From Rossellomorea pakistanensis (GTDB taxonomy: Bacteria > Bacillota > Bacilli > Bacillales > Bacillaceae_B), in NCBI RefSeq assembly GCF_016908495.1, contig NZ_JAFBDZ010000001.1, positions 372,001 through 436,000 of the forward strand: a stretch of DNA of 64,000 bases, written 5' to 3'. The position numbers and the translations under genes were made by a program. Shown one piece after another: positions 24,674 through 33,300 of this stretch. Numbering within the stretch: the first letter of the stretch is position 1; each line of letters begins with the position of its first letter. Under the pieces are notes generated by a model. That model had not been told where the DNA came from. It did no database searches and saw nothing but the letters and a program-made list of their open reading frames with translations.

Positions 24674-26077
24674 ATGAAGGAATGGTTAAGATCCATACCA
24701 CCTGTCCATGAACTTCAAAATTCAGAAGAATTTAAGAGAATTCTTCTAAAAGAAAAAGTATCTTCTGACACGTTAACGAATATATTACAAACGAAATTAA
24801 ATCAATATAGAGAAGAATTTAAACAGTTGAAATGGGAGGGTCCACATCCATCATCCCAGGAATTTAAAAGCAAGCTCTTCAATGCAGCTGAAAGCCTATT
24901 GTCCGAAAACTATTCTTATACACTCAATAGAGTCATTAATGCAACAGGTACAATTTTACATACGAATTTAGGAAGAGCACGTTTAAGTAGAGAAGCCATT
25001 AATCACGTCAATCAAGTAGCTTCACATTATTATAATTTGGAATATGATAGTGACGAAGGTAAAAGGGGCTCCCGTCATGTTCATACTGAGAGAATTTTAG
25101 TTGAAGTTACAGGAGCCGAGGCAGCGATGGTGGTGAATAATAATGCAGCAGCAGTTTATCTCGTCTTATCCGCATTAGCAAGAGACAAAGAGGTGATTGT
25201 TTCAAGAGGAGAACTGATAGAGATAGGAGGTTCATTTCGCGTATCCTCCATAATGGAAGAGAGCGGAGCACATTTAGTTGAAGTTGGCACTACCAATAAA
25301 ACACATCTGTATGATTATCAAAATGCTCTCACAGAAGAAACTAGTATGATTATGAAGGTCCATAAGAGTAACTTTATTATTAAAGGATTTTCATTATCGG
25401 TTAATACAGAGGCTTTAGTAAAGCTAGCAAAAGAAAATCCACCTGTTATCTATTACGAGGATCTAGGGAGTGGGGTGCTATTTGATTTTAAAAAGCATGG
25501 TATTGGTAATGAACCAGTCGTCCAAGAGGTTGTGAAAAACGGAGCAGATCTCGTTTCCTTCAGTGGAGACAAGTTATTGGGAGGGCCCCAAGCCGGAATC
25601 ATTGTTGGAAAGAAAACGTTGATTGATCAATTGAAAAAGCATCAACTTGCTAGAGTTTTAAGGGTCGATAAAATGACACTGGCAGCTCTAGAAGCCACCC
25701 TTATGCCATACCTTAAAAGTGAAGAGGATTTGATGGATAATCCAACCATTGCTGCCATGTTGATGAAACGTGAAGATATAAAAGAAAGAGCAAGCCAATT
25801 TTTAAAACGAATAGAAGAGGAAACTAGCTTTACAGGTCTGATTCAAGAAAGCGTTAGTCAGGTCGGGGGTGGAACGATGCCTGATGTTGATTTAGAGACA
25901 TATGTCATTACTTTGAATCATCCGTATTTATCGGCAAATGATATAGAAGAAAGATTAAGGCAGAACAGACCAATAATTGTCACACGAATCCATCGAAACG
26001 AAGTGGTCATTGACCTAAGAACTGTAAATAAAGATGAACAAGATCAGATAATAGCTTCTCTAAAAACAATAACGTAA
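24674..26077 (+). CDS. selA: L-seryl-tRNA(Sec) selenium transferase
   Basis: A 467-residue PLP enzyme that converts Ser-tRNA(Sec) to Sec-tRNA(Sec) using selenophosphate. The PLP lysine is Lys300 in SFSGDKLLGGPQAG; INATGTILHTNLGRA (about 89-102) and the GSRHVHTE region are family hallmarks. Length is standard. TAGGAGGTTG precedes the ATG at 24674; an earlier in-frame ATG at 24548 overlaps the cotM-like gene and is rejected. With selD and the SelW-like gene it shows an active selenocysteine pathway. selB and selC, usually near selA, do not follow; the next sequence is repeats and sspP. Confidence 0.96.
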   Translation: MKEWLRSIPPVHELQNSEEFKRILLKEKVSSDTLTNILQTKLNQYREEFKQLKWEGPHPSSQEFKSKLFNAAESLLSENYSYTLNRVINATGTILHTNLGRARLSREAINHVNQVASHYYNLEYDSDEGKRGSRHVHTERILVEVTGAEAAMVVNNNAAAVYLVLSALARDKEVIVSRGELIEIGGSFRVSSIMEESGAHLVEVGTTNKTHLYDYQNALTEETSMIMKVHKSNFIIKGFSLSVNTEALVKLAKENPPVIYYEDLGSGVLFDFKKHGIGNEPVVQEVVKNGADLVSFSGDKLLGGPQAGIIVGKKTLIDQLKKHQLARVLRVDKMTLAALEATLMPYLKSEEDLMDNPTIAAMLMKREDIKERASQFLKRIEEETSFTGLIQESVSQVGGGTMPDVDLETYVITLNHPYLSANDIEERLRQNRPIIVTRIHRNEVVIDLRTVNKDEQDQIIASLKTIT

Positions 26078-26086
26078 CAGAGTAAT

Positions 26087-26174
26087 ACGGTAATGCATTA
26101 AATCAATGCGGGACGGTTCTCGGTCGATGTAAAGCGTTAATTCATAGAGGGACGGTTCTCGATTGCATTACCGT
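26087..26174. repeat. GGGACGGTTCTCG-family repeat, double copy
   Basis: Two direct copies of GGGACGGTTCTCG (26110-26122 and 26149-26161) are enclosed by a perfect 11-bp inverted repeat, ACGGTAATGCA/TGCATTACCGT. The unit lies just after selA. Confidence 0.75.
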
Positions 26175-26212
26175 TTTAATACGATAAAGCATTCGGATTC
26201 CGTCCCATTAAA

Positions 26213-26356
26213 TTACATATCGTGGTGAGAATTATGCTTTTGGCGTGTGTGATTACGATTTTTGACTTTGTGTGAACCGCTTAATGGTGCTGGTTGACCA
26301 GGATTATCACCTTTTGGTGCATTTTTACGCATATCTTTACTGTCGTTTTTGTTCAT
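26213..26356 (-). CDS. sspP: Small acid-soluble spore protein P
   Basis: A 47-residue basic spore protein, too short for many ORF filters. The sequence [18 protein letters not shown] followed by [14 protein letters not shown] is close to B. subtilis SspP (formerly CotL). GGAGGGAT is the ribosome binding site. In B. subtilis, sspP and sspO form one forespore-specific operon upstream of citB; here sspO lies 550 bp away on the same strand with a plus-strand gene between them. Such proteins reside in the spore core. Confidence 0.92.
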   Translation of the reverse strand: MNKNDSKDMRKNAPKGDNPGQPAPLSGSHKVKNRNHTRQKHNSHHDM

Positions 26357-26477
26357 CAAATATCCCTCCTACAATTAGGTTGTAGCAAGGGTGCATTCAT
26401 TATTCATAGTGAATATTGTTATTATGATTGGGCTATCCTAAGAATGCATTTTTTGATTTTAAAGGAGATGACACATC

Positions 26478-26738
26478 ATGCCATATCATAAAAATAAACA
26501 ACAGGCTTTCCAAGCTGCACAACAGGGATACGAAGATGTTAAAGATGCTGCTCATGAATTAGTATTAGATGGGGCTAGCTACGGTTCACAGCTCTCTCAT
26601 CTTAAAAACGAGGTAAATGAAGCATATCAGCAAATTGAAAATGCTTTGGAAACAGCAACTGAGCATCAAAAAACACAACTAGAGCGATTTAAAAACGATC
26701 TTTCTTCAATCGTTAACGAAATTAATCAACAGCAATAG
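26478..26738 (+). CDS. Small coiled-coil protein of unknown function
   Basis: An 86-residue soluble protein, rich in Gln, Ala and Glu, with heptad-like repeats over about residues 35-80 (LKNEVNEAYQQIENALETA, then LERFKNDL). I do not recognise the family with certainty. It has a strong AAAGGAG ribosome binding site 8 nt before the ATG and its own terminator, so it is very likely a real gene. It sits between sspP and sspO, both on the other strand, so a role connected with sporulation is possible but unproven. Confidence 0.8.
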   Translation: MPYHKNKQQAFQAAQQGYEDVKDAAHELVLDGASYGSQLSHLKNEVNEAYQQIENALETATEHQKTQLERFKNDLSSIVNEINQQQ

Positions 26739-26744
26739 CTCGAT

Positions 26745-26778
26745 AAAAATCCCCCGCTCTGTAAGCAGGGGATTTTTT
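26745..26778 (+). terminator. Terminator after the coiled-coil gene
   Basis: AAAATCCCC and CGCT pair with AGC and GGGGATTTT, followed by TTAA; six T close the stem. Confidence 0.75.
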
Positions 26779-26839
26779 AATAATATTCCTTTAAATAAAG
26801 GTATCATTTTTGATTACATTTTAAAATCTTTATCGCTTT

Positions 26840-26893
26840 ACTGCATTACCTTATTCTAGAACCGTCCCCGGGGGCTTTAAAGTGTTAAAGGGA
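26840..26893. repeat. GGGACGGTTCTCG-family repeat, partial inverted copy
   Basis: AGAACCGTCCC (26858-26868) is the reverse complement of the repeat core, flanked by TGCATTACC and GGGCTTTAAAGTG, words also found around the other copies. Confidence 0.5.
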
Positions 26894-26905
26894 CTTGTTT
26901 TTTGG

Positions 26906-27055
26906 TTATTGGTTTTTTTTGCGTTTTTTGTTGTTTTGACGCTGTGCTGCTGAAAGTGGTTCATTTGAGAATTCTTCATTGTATCCAGCTCCAAGACCTT
27001 GAGCTTTTGCGGCGTTCATTCCGTTACGAACGTGATTTGCTTTTCTTTTAGCCAT
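26906..27055 (-). CDS. sspO: Small acid-soluble spore protein O
   Basis: A 49-residue basic spore-core protein. [30 protein letters not shown] and the end [12 protein letters not shown] match SspO (formerly CotK) of Bacillus. The ATG at 27055 has CGGAGGTG before it; the longer frame to 27100 is spurious. It is divergent from acnA as in B. subtilis. Confidence 0.93.
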   Translation of the reverse strand: MAKRKANHVRNGMNAAKAQGLGAGYNEEFSNEPLSAAQRQNNKKRKKNQ

Positions 27056-27240
27056 TATCAACACCTCCGTATTAATAGAATTTACTGATTTATGCCACAC
27101 TATGATAGGAAAACATCTCCGTTAGGAACGAAAATATTTTTTCGCAATAATAAAAATTGGAAACCGACAAGATTTGACACCATCTGAAACGTTGCTAGAT
27201 CAACTTTTTCGGAAAATTCACACGAATATTAATATTTTTC

Positions 27241-27255
27241 ATAAGAAAAACTTAT
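27241..27255. promoter_or_regulatory. CcpC-type operator upstream of acnA
   Basis: ATAAGAAAAACTTAT fits ATAA-N7-TTAT, the dyad bound by the citrate-responsive repressor CcpC at citB of B. subtilis. A second dyad, AATAAC-N6-GTTATT (27263-27280), lies just downstream and may give the second half-site. Confidence 0.55.
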
Positions 27256-27395
27256 CAAAAACAATAACTTTATTGTTATTTACTTATGTAATCGCTTGTA
27301 TTAAGATGGAAATGTGAGAAAAGTTAACCTTGCAGATAATTTGGACTTTTCGACAATATTATTGCGCATTCTCAAGACTAGAGGGGGAATCGAAA

Positions 27396-30107
27396 ATGGC
27401 AAAAAACGACGTATTTAACGCTCGTTCATCATTCGAACTTGAGGGCAAACGTTATCATTACTATCGTTTAAAAGCATTGGAAGAAGCAGGCGTAGCAAAC
27501 ATTTCACGTTTACCTTATTCAATTAAGGTATTACTTGAATCTGTTCTACGTCAATTTGATGGTCGTGTTATTAATAAAGACCATGTTGAAAATTTGGCAA
27601 AATGGGGATCTAAAGAAGTTAAAGATGCAGAAGTACCATTCAAACCATCACGCGTTATCCTTCAAGACTTTACAGGAGTACCAGCTGTAGTTGATTTAGC
27701 TTCTCTTCGTAAAGCGATGGCTGACATGGGAGGAGACCCTGATAAGATTAATCCGGAAATTCCAGTAGATCTTGTTATTGACCACTCCGTACAGGTTGAT
27801 AAGTATGGAACTCCAGATTCACTTCAACGAAACATGGATTTAGAATTTGAACGTAATGCAGAACGTTACCAGTTCCTTAGCTGGGCTCAAAAAGCATTTA
27901 AGAACTATCGTGCAGTTCCACCAGCAACAGGAATCGTTCACCAAGTAAACTTAGAATATTTAGCTAATGTTGTTCATGCAATTGAAACAACTGAAGGCGA
28001 CTATGAAACATTCCCAGATACATTAGTGGGTACTGACTCTCATACAACGATGATCAATGGTATTGGAGTTCTTGGCTGGGGTGTAGGTGGAATTGAAGCA
28101 GAAGCAGGAATGCTAGGTCAGCCTTCTTACTTCCCAATTCCTGAAGTAATCGGAGTAAAACTTACAGGAGAACTTCCAAATGGTGCAACAGCTACTGACT
28201 TAGCGCTTAAAGTAACACAAGTTCTTCGTCAAAAAGGAGTAGTAGGGAAATTCGTTGAGTACTTCGGCGCTGGTGTTGCAACACTTCCATTAGCAGACCG
28301 TGCAACAATTGCCAACATGGCTCCAGAATATGGTGCTACTTGCGGATTCTTCCCAGTTGACACGGAATCTTTAGATTACATGCGTTTAACAGGTCGTTCT
28401 GAAGAACAAATTAAAATGGTTGAACAGTATTTAACACATAACGATATGTTCTTCACTCCTGAAAAAGAAGAACCTGTTTATACAGATGTTGTTGAAATCG
28501 ACCTTTCAGCAATCGAACCAAACCTTTCTGGACCAAAGCGACCACAAGATTTAATTCCTTTATCTAAAATGCAAACTGCCTTCTTAGATTCAATTACGAA
28601 TCCAGAAGGAAATCAAGGTTTTGGTCTTGACGCTTCTGAAATCGAAAAGACGGCAACTTACAAAAACGAAAAAGGCGACGAAGTAACAATGAAAACAGGT
28701 GCAATTGGAATCGCTGCGATTACAAGTTGTACAAATACTTCTAACCCTTACGTAATGTTAGGTGCAGGACTTGTAGCGAAAAAAGCAGTTGAACTTGGAA
28801 TGGAAGTACCTGACTATGTTAAAACTTCACTAGCTCCTGGTTCAAAAGTTGTTACAGGATACTTAAGAGATTCAGGACTTCTTGGATATCTTGAGTCAAT
28901 CGGATTCAACCTTGTTGGATACGGCTGTACAACATGTATTGGAAACTCTGGTCCATTACGTGAGGAAATTGAGAAAGCTGTTTCAGATTCAGACTTGCTT
29001 CTTACTTCTGTGCTTTCTGGAAATCGTAACTTTGAAGGACGTATCCATCCACTTGTAAAAGCAAACTATTTAGCATCACCTCCATTAGTTGTAGCTTACG
29101 CATTAGCTGGAACCGTTGATATTGATCTGCAAAATGATCCTATTGGAAAAGGCAAAGATGGAAACGATGTATTCTTTAAAGATATTTGGCCAACTCAAGA
29201 AGAAGTCAAAGACGCTGTTAAACAAACAGTTACACCAGAACTATTCCGTAAAGAATATGAGCATGTTTTTGATGATAATAAACGCTGGAATGAAATCAAA
29301 ACTAGTAATGAACCACTTTACAGCTTTGATGAAAAATCAACGTATATTCAGAACCCTCCATTCTTTGTTGGATTAGCACCTACTCCAGAAGACATTAAAC
29401 CACTTAATGATCTTAAAGTTGTTGGTAAATTTGGTGATTCTGTTACAACAGATCATATTTCACCAGCAGGAGCGATTGGAAAAGATACTCCAGCAGGGAA
29501 ATATCTACGTGCGAACGGAGTAGAACCACGTGAGTTTAACTCTTACGGTTCTCGTCGTGGTAACCACGAAGTAATGATGCGTGGTACGTTTGCTAACATC
29601 CGTATTCGTAACCGGATTGCTCCTGGCACAGAAGGTGGATTTACCACTTACTGGCCAGAAGATGAAGTATTGGCTATGTATGATGCTTGTATGAAATATC
29701 AAGAACAAGGCATTGGCTTAGCAGTTTTAGCTGGAAAAGATTACGGTATGGGTTCTTCACGTGACTGGGCTGCTAAAGGGACTAACCTTTTAGGAATTAA
29801 AACAGTCATTGCTGAAAGCTATGAGCGTATCCACCGTTCAAACCTAGTAATGATGGGTGTTCTTCCACTTCAATTTGCTAAAGGTGAAAGTGCTGAATCC
29901 CTAGGATTAACCGGAAAAGAATCTATTAGTGTTGAGTTAAACGAAGGTGTAAAACCACGTGATATAGTAAAAGTAACAGCTACTGATGAAAACGGAAAAG
30001 TAACTGAGTTCAAGGCACTTGCACGTTTTGATTCAGAAGTTGAGGTAGATTATTACCGACACGGTGGAATCCTTCCAATGGTTCTACGCGGAAAGTTACA
30101 AGCATAA
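27396..30107 (+). CDS. acnA: Aconitate hydratase (aconitase A)
   Basis: A 903-residue iron-sulfur enzyme of the TCA cycle that interconverts citrate and isocitrate; the Bacillus protein (CitB) also binds RNA. The 4Fe-4S cysteines are in [10 protein letters not shown] and [12 protein letters not shown]. The swivel domain near the C-terminus has [13 protein letters not shown]. The start at 27396 is supported by GAGGGGGAATC; the frame is open further upstream to 27330 but without a ribosome binding site. Upstream dyads fit repression by CcpC. Position next to sspO matches B. subtilis citB. Confidence 0.98.
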   Translation: MAKNDVFNARSSFELEGKRYHYYRLKALEEAGVANISRLPYSIKVLLESVLRQFDGRVINKDHVENLAKWGSKEVKDAEVPFKPSRVILQDFTGVPAVVDLASLRKAMADMGGDPDKINPEIPVDLVIDHSVQVDKYGTPDSLQRNMDLEFERNAERYQFLSWAQKAFKNYRAVPPATGIVHQVNLEYLANVVHAIETTEGDYETFPDTLVGTDSHTTMINGIGVLGWGVGGIEAEAGMLGQPSYFPIPEVIGVKLTGELPNGATATDLALKVTQVLRQKGVVGKFVEYFGAGVATLPLADRATIANMAPEYGATCGFFPVDTESLDYMRLTGRSEEQIKMVEQYLTHNDMFFTPEKEEPVYTDVVEIDLSAIEPNLSGPKRPQDLIPLSKMQTAFLDSITNPEGNQGFGLDASEIEKTATYKNEKGDEVTMKTGAIGIAAITSCTNTSNPYVMLGAGLVAKKAVELGMEVPDYVKTSLAPGSKVVTGYLRDSGLLGYLESIGFNLVGYGCTTCIGNSGPLREEIEKAVSDSDLLLTSVLSGNRNFEGRIHPLVKANYLASPPLVVAYALAGTVDIDLQNDPIGKGKDGNDVFFKDIWPTQEEVKDAVKQTVTPELFRKEYEHVFDDNKRWNEIKTSNEPLYSFDEKSTYIQNPPFFVGLAPTPEDIKPLNDLKVVGKFGDSVTTDHISPAGAIGKDTPAGKYLRANGVEPREFNSYGSRRGNHEVMMRGTFANIRIRNRIAPGTEGGFTTYWPEDEVLAMYDACMKYQEQGIGLAVLAGKDYGMGSSRDWAAKGTNLLGIKTVIAESYERIHRSNLVMMGVLPLQFAKGESAESLGLTGKESISVELNEGVKPRDIVKVTATDENGKVTEFKALARFDSEVEVDYYRHGGILPMVLRGKLQA

Positions 30108-30120
30108 TAACTGTGTGATA

Positions 30121-30156
30121 AACCCTATGATAGTCATTAGCTATCATAGGGTTTTT
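30121..30156 (+). terminator. Terminator after acnA
   Basis: A perfect 13-bp stem, AACCCTATGATAG/CTATCATAGGGTT, with a T-rich tail. Confidence 0.85.
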
Positions 30157-30242
30157 ATTTTGTTAAAACTAATTAGACTAATCGTAGACAAGCACTCATA
30201 AAATATTAGTAAAGTTATTTATTTTTATGAGGAGGTCTATCA

Positions 30243-30881
30243 TTGAAGTCTTTTTTTGGAATTATTCTAGTCCTTGGATTCCTATTTGTCATTTACACCG
30301 AGAATACTTCAAAATTTACGTCCTTTAATGAATATACAGATGCTGAATTAGCAGCAGATGCGAAAGCATATAATGAGCAACAAAAGAAAGATGAGGAAAA
30401 AGCAAAAAACCAAAATAACAGTAGGAATAATAAAGGAATAAATCATCCTACATCTGAAGTAATGGACCGACTGCCTGGTCCAAAAATCGGCAGTATTGCC
30501 CCAGCATTTTCTCTAGAATCAGTCGAAGGAAAAGAAGTGAAATTAACAGATTTAGTTGGAAAAACAGTCATACTCAATTTCTGGGCTACCTGGTGTCCAC
30601 CATGTAAGGAAGAAATGCCAGAACTACAATCATTTTATGAAAAAAATAAAGATGAAGTAGAAATATTAGCCATCAACCTTGATCCTGATGCAGATATAAA
30701 GTCATTTTTGAAAGATTTCGGAGTAACCTTTCCAGTACTACTTGATGACAAAGAAATTGTTAGTCAATTGTACGAAGTCATGTCAATGCCCACTACAATC
30801 GTTATCGACAAAAACGGAAAAATCGCAGCAAAACACATCGGTGCACTAGACGAAGAAGGCTTCTACTCACTACTTCAGTAA
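30243..30881 (+). CDS. yneN: Membrane-anchored TlpA/ResA-like thiol-disulfide oxidoreductase (YneN-like)
   Basis: A 212-residue extracytoplasmic thioredoxin-fold protein. One N-terminal membrane helix (residues 3-18) is followed by a Lys/Asn/Gln-rich linker (35-65) and a TlpA-like domain from about 78. The active site is WATWCPPCKE (Cys-Pro-Pro-Cys) and the cis-Pro loop is MSMPTTIVID. Such proteins reduce disulfides in cytochrome c maturation or sporulation targets; which one is unknown. The start is TTG, with GGAGGTC upstream. It follows acnA as yneN follows citB in B. subtilis. Confidence 0.88.
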   Translation: MKSFFGIILVLGFLFVIYTENTSKFTSFNEYTDAELAADAKAYNEQQKKDEEKAKNQNNSRNNKGINHPTSEVMDRLPGPKIGSIAPAFSLESVEGKEVKLTDLVGKTVILNFWATWCPPCKEEMPELQSFYEKNKDEVEILAINLDPDADIKSFLKDFGVTFPVLLDDKEIVSQLYEVMSMPTTIVIDKNGKIAAKHIGALDEEGFYSLLQ

Positions 30882-30902
30882 AAAACACCTACTTACTACA
30901 CC

Positions 30903-30985
30903 GCATTAAATCAATGAGGGACGGTTCTCGAATGCGTTAATGTATTAACGCATTCGAGAACCGTCCCGCGGTGCTTTAAAGTGCA
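30903..30985. repeat. GGGACGGTTCTCG-family repeat forming a 24-bp perfect hairpin
   Basis: The core GGGACGGTTCTCG starts a perfect palindrome (30918-30967) with two 24-bp arms and a 2-nt loop, ending CGAGAACCGTCCC. The flanks CCGC/GCGG extend the symmetry imperfectly. It lies downstream of yneN and could act as a terminator for it. Confidence 0.8.
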
Positions 30986-31070
30986 AAAAAGTTTGAAAAT
31001 TAATTATAATTTGTAAAAGGTTTGTCCATAATACATGTACTAGTTATTTTACAGAAAGTGAGGCATGGTT

Positions 31071-31214
31071 ATGAGAAAACCTAGAAAAAAATCATTTGCT
31101 GATTTAGTACAGGAAAATAAAATGGCGTTAATGATGGATAAAGAGGCTATGGAAGCTATTGAAGAACGAATTGAAACACGATTAGAAATTAAGCGAATGG
31201 AGAAAGCAGAGTAA
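31071..31214 (+). CDS. FbpB-family small basic protein
   Basis: A 47-residue basic protein starting MRKPRKKSFADLVQENK and continuing with a Glu/Lys helix (EAIEERIETRLEIKRME). This agrees with the Fur-regulated basic protein (FbpB) family, one of which assists the iron-sparing small RNA FsrA in B. subtilis. GTGAGG before the ATG is a modest ribosome binding site. I do not see a convincing Fur box upstream, so iron control is not shown here. Confidence 0.75.
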   Translation: MRKPRKKSFADLVQENKMALMMDKEAMEAIEERIETRLEIKRMEKAE

Positions 31215-31310
31215 ATTCATTATATATCCATTTCCTATTGTATTAATTCCATTAATGCTCATTCATAACTCCTTATCTTAAGGAAAAAATAGTAACAAGG
31301 GGGGATATGA

Positions 31311-31454
31311 ATGAGCAATCCAAAAGGAAGTCGAAAACACTTTGTACCTAACCATATTGGAACACAGCCACGATCTGCTGGTGGAAATAAAGGTAAGCAA
31401 ATGCAGGATCAATCCAATGAACACGCTCAAGTGATTCAAACTAAAGGAGAATAA
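31311..31454 (+). CDS. sspN: Small acid-soluble spore protein N
   Basis: A 47-residue spore protein. [25 protein letters not shown] and the end VIQTKGE match SspN of Bacillus. GGGGGGAT is the ribosome binding site. The tlp gene follows 98 bp downstream, as in the forespore-expressed sspN-tlp operon of B. subtilis. Confidence 0.92.
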   Translation: MSNPKGSRKHFVPNHIGTQPRSAGGNKGKQMQDQSNEHAQVIQTKGE

Positions 31455-31552
31455 TCCTTTGAAAACAAATTCTCCAAATTCAGTTAAGTATGAATCTTGA
31501 GTTGGTCACAGATACTAACATCGTACCTTATTTTCAAAGGAGGAATCTCATT

Positions 31553-31792
31553 ATGGCAGAAAACCGTCCAAAACCAGATGATCGCAGTGATAACGTTGAA
31601 AAACTACAAAGTATGGTATTTCACACGATTGAAAATATGGAAAGGGCAGAAGAATCCATGGCGTATACTGATAGTGAAGAACAATTACAATCCATTCAAG
31701 CTAAAAACGAACGTCGCCGTGAGAGTATAGATGCCTTCCGAAGTGAAATTAAGGACGAAGCTAGACAGAATAACCAAAACGAAAATCGCTAA
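31553..31792 (+). CDS. tlp: Thioredoxin-like small spore protein Tlp
   Basis: A 79-residue spore protein, highly charged. The start NRPKPDDRSDNVEKLQ, then HTIENMERAEESM and NERRRESIDAFRSEIKDEA, are diagnostic of Tlp. Despite its name it has no CxxC active site. AAAGGAGGAATC stands before the ATG at 31553; the frame extends upstream to 31490 without support. It is the last gene of the sspN-tlp unit. Confidence 0.93.
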   Translation: MAENRPKPDDRSDNVEKLQSMVFHTIENMERAEESMAYTDSEEQLQSIQAKNERRRESIDAFRSEIKDEARQNNQNENR

Positions 31793-31844
31793 TCACCTTC
31801 ATTGGGCATTTTAAAAATTATGCTCAATATTGACGGCTTCAATT

Positions 31845-31877
31845 AGACGGCAGGGGTTTCCCAAGCCGTCTTTTTTT
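31845..31877 (+). terminator. Terminator after tlp
   Basis: AGACGGC/GCCGTCT with an inner GGGG/CCC pairing, followed by T6. An alternative stem can form with GACGGCTT at 31832-31839. Confidence 0.8.
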
Positions 31878-31926
31878 CATGAATATGTTAGAATGATGAA
31901 ATAAATACATAATTGGGGTGAATGGT

Positions 31927-32343
31927 GTGCATATTTCTGAAAAAGAAATCGAGGTACGATATGCTGAAACCGATCAGATGGGTGTCGTTTACCATGCGAA
32001 TTATTTAATATGGATGGAACTTGGAAGAACGAAGCTTATTGAAGACTTAGGTTTTAGATATGCAGATATGGAGAAGCAAGGAATTATTTCTCCCGTAGTG
32101 GATTTAGAAATCAGCTACAAAAGTCCTGTACGATACGGAGAAAAAGTTAAAATTAAAACGTGGATTGAAAGTTACGATGGACTTCGGGTAGTTTATGGAT
32201 ATGATATTCATAATGAATCAATTCAATTATCCGTTACTGGTTTCTCTAAGCATGTTTGTGTAAAGAAAGAAAATTTCCGTCCAATATCGATAAAAAAACG
32301 CTTTCCAGATTGGCATGAAGCATACGAGAAAATGAAAAAATAG
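31927..32343 (+). CDS. yneP: YbgC/4-hydroxybenzoyl-CoA-type thioesterase (YneP)
   Basis: A hot-dog-fold acyl-CoA thioesterase of about 138 residues. The active-site stretch VRYAETDQMGVVYHANYLIWME contains the catalytic Asp of the 4-HBT family (quoted in parts: YAETDQMG, then YHANYL). The GTG start at 31927 is chosen because GGGGTG lies 6 nt upstream; an in-frame GTG at 31918 is within that site. Its natural acyl-CoA substrate is unknown. It is followed closely by yneQ, as in B. subtilis. Confidence 0.87.
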   Translation: MHISEKEIEVRYAETDQMGVVYHANYLIWMELGRTKLIEDLGFRYADMEKQGIISPVVDLEISYKSPVRYGEKVKIKTWIESYDGLRVVYGYDIHNESIQLSVTGFSKHVCVKKENFRPISIKKRFPDWHEAYEKMKK

Positions 32344-32363
32344 AATTCCAAAGGAGCAGCGTG

Positions 32364-32666
32364 ATGGCTTTTGGTCTAAAACGATTTGAAATCAACCAAT
32401 GGAAGCAAGACATTGACAATGGAAAAATTGCTTTTCTAACTCATTACTGGTTAGATGAGCGCTTTCCAGATTACCGAACTGTTACAAAAGTTGGGTGTAG
32501 TGATATAGATAAACTTGCTCTCTGGGGAAAACAATACGATCTTCAGATTCAGTGGATTCATTATCGAAAAGATGGGTATCCACACTTTGATCTATTAGGG
32601 GAGAGGCAAAGAGAAATTTTACTAAAAGAAGGCTTAATCAATCATATTGAACGATTCGGCCTCTGA
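32364..32666 (+). CDS. yneQ: YneQ-like conserved protein
   Basis: A 100-residue soluble protein with no clear catalytic motif. It contains a WxxDIDNGKIAFLTHYWLD stretch and many aromatic residues, and ends HIERFGL. Gene order between yneP and yneR identifies it as the YneQ homologue. AAAGGAG lies 7 nt before the ATG at 32364, and the GTG immediately in front is an alternative start. It is 20 nt downstream of yneP and thus in the same operon. Function is unknown. Confidence 0.8.
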   Translation: MAFGLKRFEINQWKQDIDNGKIAFLTHYWLDERFPDYRTVTKVGCSDIDKLALWGKQYDLQIQWIHYRKDGYPHFDLLGERQREILLKEGLINHIERFGL

Positions 32667-32671
32667 TTAGT

Positions 32672-32751
32672 AGAAGCTCCATTATAAGGAAAGCTACTTC
32701 AATAACAATGGTTTAACGCAATTAAAGGAGTAGCCTTCCTAAGTGGAGCAT
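32672..32751. terminator. Bidirectional terminator between yneQ and yneR
   Basis: An imperfect long hairpin in which GCTCCA, TAAGGAA and GCTAC pair with GTAGC, TTCCTAA and TGGAGC. It ends convergent transcripts from both sides. Confidence 0.55.
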
Positions 32752-33042
32752 TTACTTTTTATATTCATATTGTGGCTCATCTAATTTTTCATTGTATAGT
32801 ACATGTAAATCATGTCCATCAAAGAACCAAATATCCTTTTCTTCTACAAAATAGGTAACATCCTTTATCGTTTTTTCCACAGCCATTTCTATAGGATCTT
32901 CTTTGTTGACACCTAGGGAAAAACTATCATGAAGTGGACTTGAACCTCCATATCTTACATAAAATCGGATATAATCATTTTTTTCAACGTCCATTTCTCG
33001 TTCAAACCATTCTTGTGCTTTTTCTGATATGATAATATTCAT
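32752..33042 (-). CDS. yneR: HesB-like YneR family protein
   Basis: A 96-residue protein of the HesB/YadR/YfhF branch. The pattern MNIIISEKAQEWFEREM, then IRFYVRYGG and a C-terminal WFFDGHDLHVLYNE fits the family, but the three cysteines of true A-type iron-sulfur carriers are absent, so it is unlikely to hold a cluster that way. AAAGGAGC precedes the ATG at 33042. Orientation and position match yneR of B. subtilis. Confidence 0.85.
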   Translation of the reverse strand: MNIIISEKAQEWFEREMDVEKNDYIRFYVRYGGSSPLHDSFSLGVNKEDPIEMAVEKTIKDVTYFVEEKDIWFFDGHDLHVLYNEKLDEPQYEYKK

Positions 33043-33257
33043 GAAATGCTCCTTTCTATTGTTAGACCCTAACTTATTATAATAAACAACCATAAGAAAC
33101 TACTAATGAAACAACTTCTGAAATCATTTTTCTAGAAAGATACAAGAAAGAACAATTGAATGTAAACTGATATTATTTTCATATTATGTTTACCCTATTA
33201 TTCGTTAAAAATAGGCTTTTTTTAAAATTAATTCCAATAATAAACGTGATTACTGCC

Positions 33258-33300
33258 CATATGAAAACCCCGCTTTCTATTGAAGCGGGGCTTTCATATG
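33258..33300. terminator. Terminator hairpin containing the CapA-like stop codon
   Basis: CATATGAAAACCCCGCTT pairs with AAGCGGGGCTTTCATATG with one mismatch. The loop holds the TAG stop (33277-33279) of the minus-strand CapA-like gene, so the last four codons lie in the stem. Confidence 0.65.

Noticed and set aside
26087..26174. Repeated GGGACGGTTCTCG units as a CRISPR array
   Set aside because: Only two copies with unequal surroundings, other copies dispersed and inverted elsewhere, and no cas genes.
26294..26491. Plus-strand open frame upstream of the coiled-coil gene
   Set aside because: It runs antisense through sspP and its ribosome binding site, has no ribosome binding site of its own, and its composition is unlike coding DNA.
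30990..31070. Fur box upstream of the FbpB-like gene
   Set aside because: The AT-rich stretch TGAAAATTAATTATA has too many mismatches to the 7-1-7 Fur consensus to support a site.
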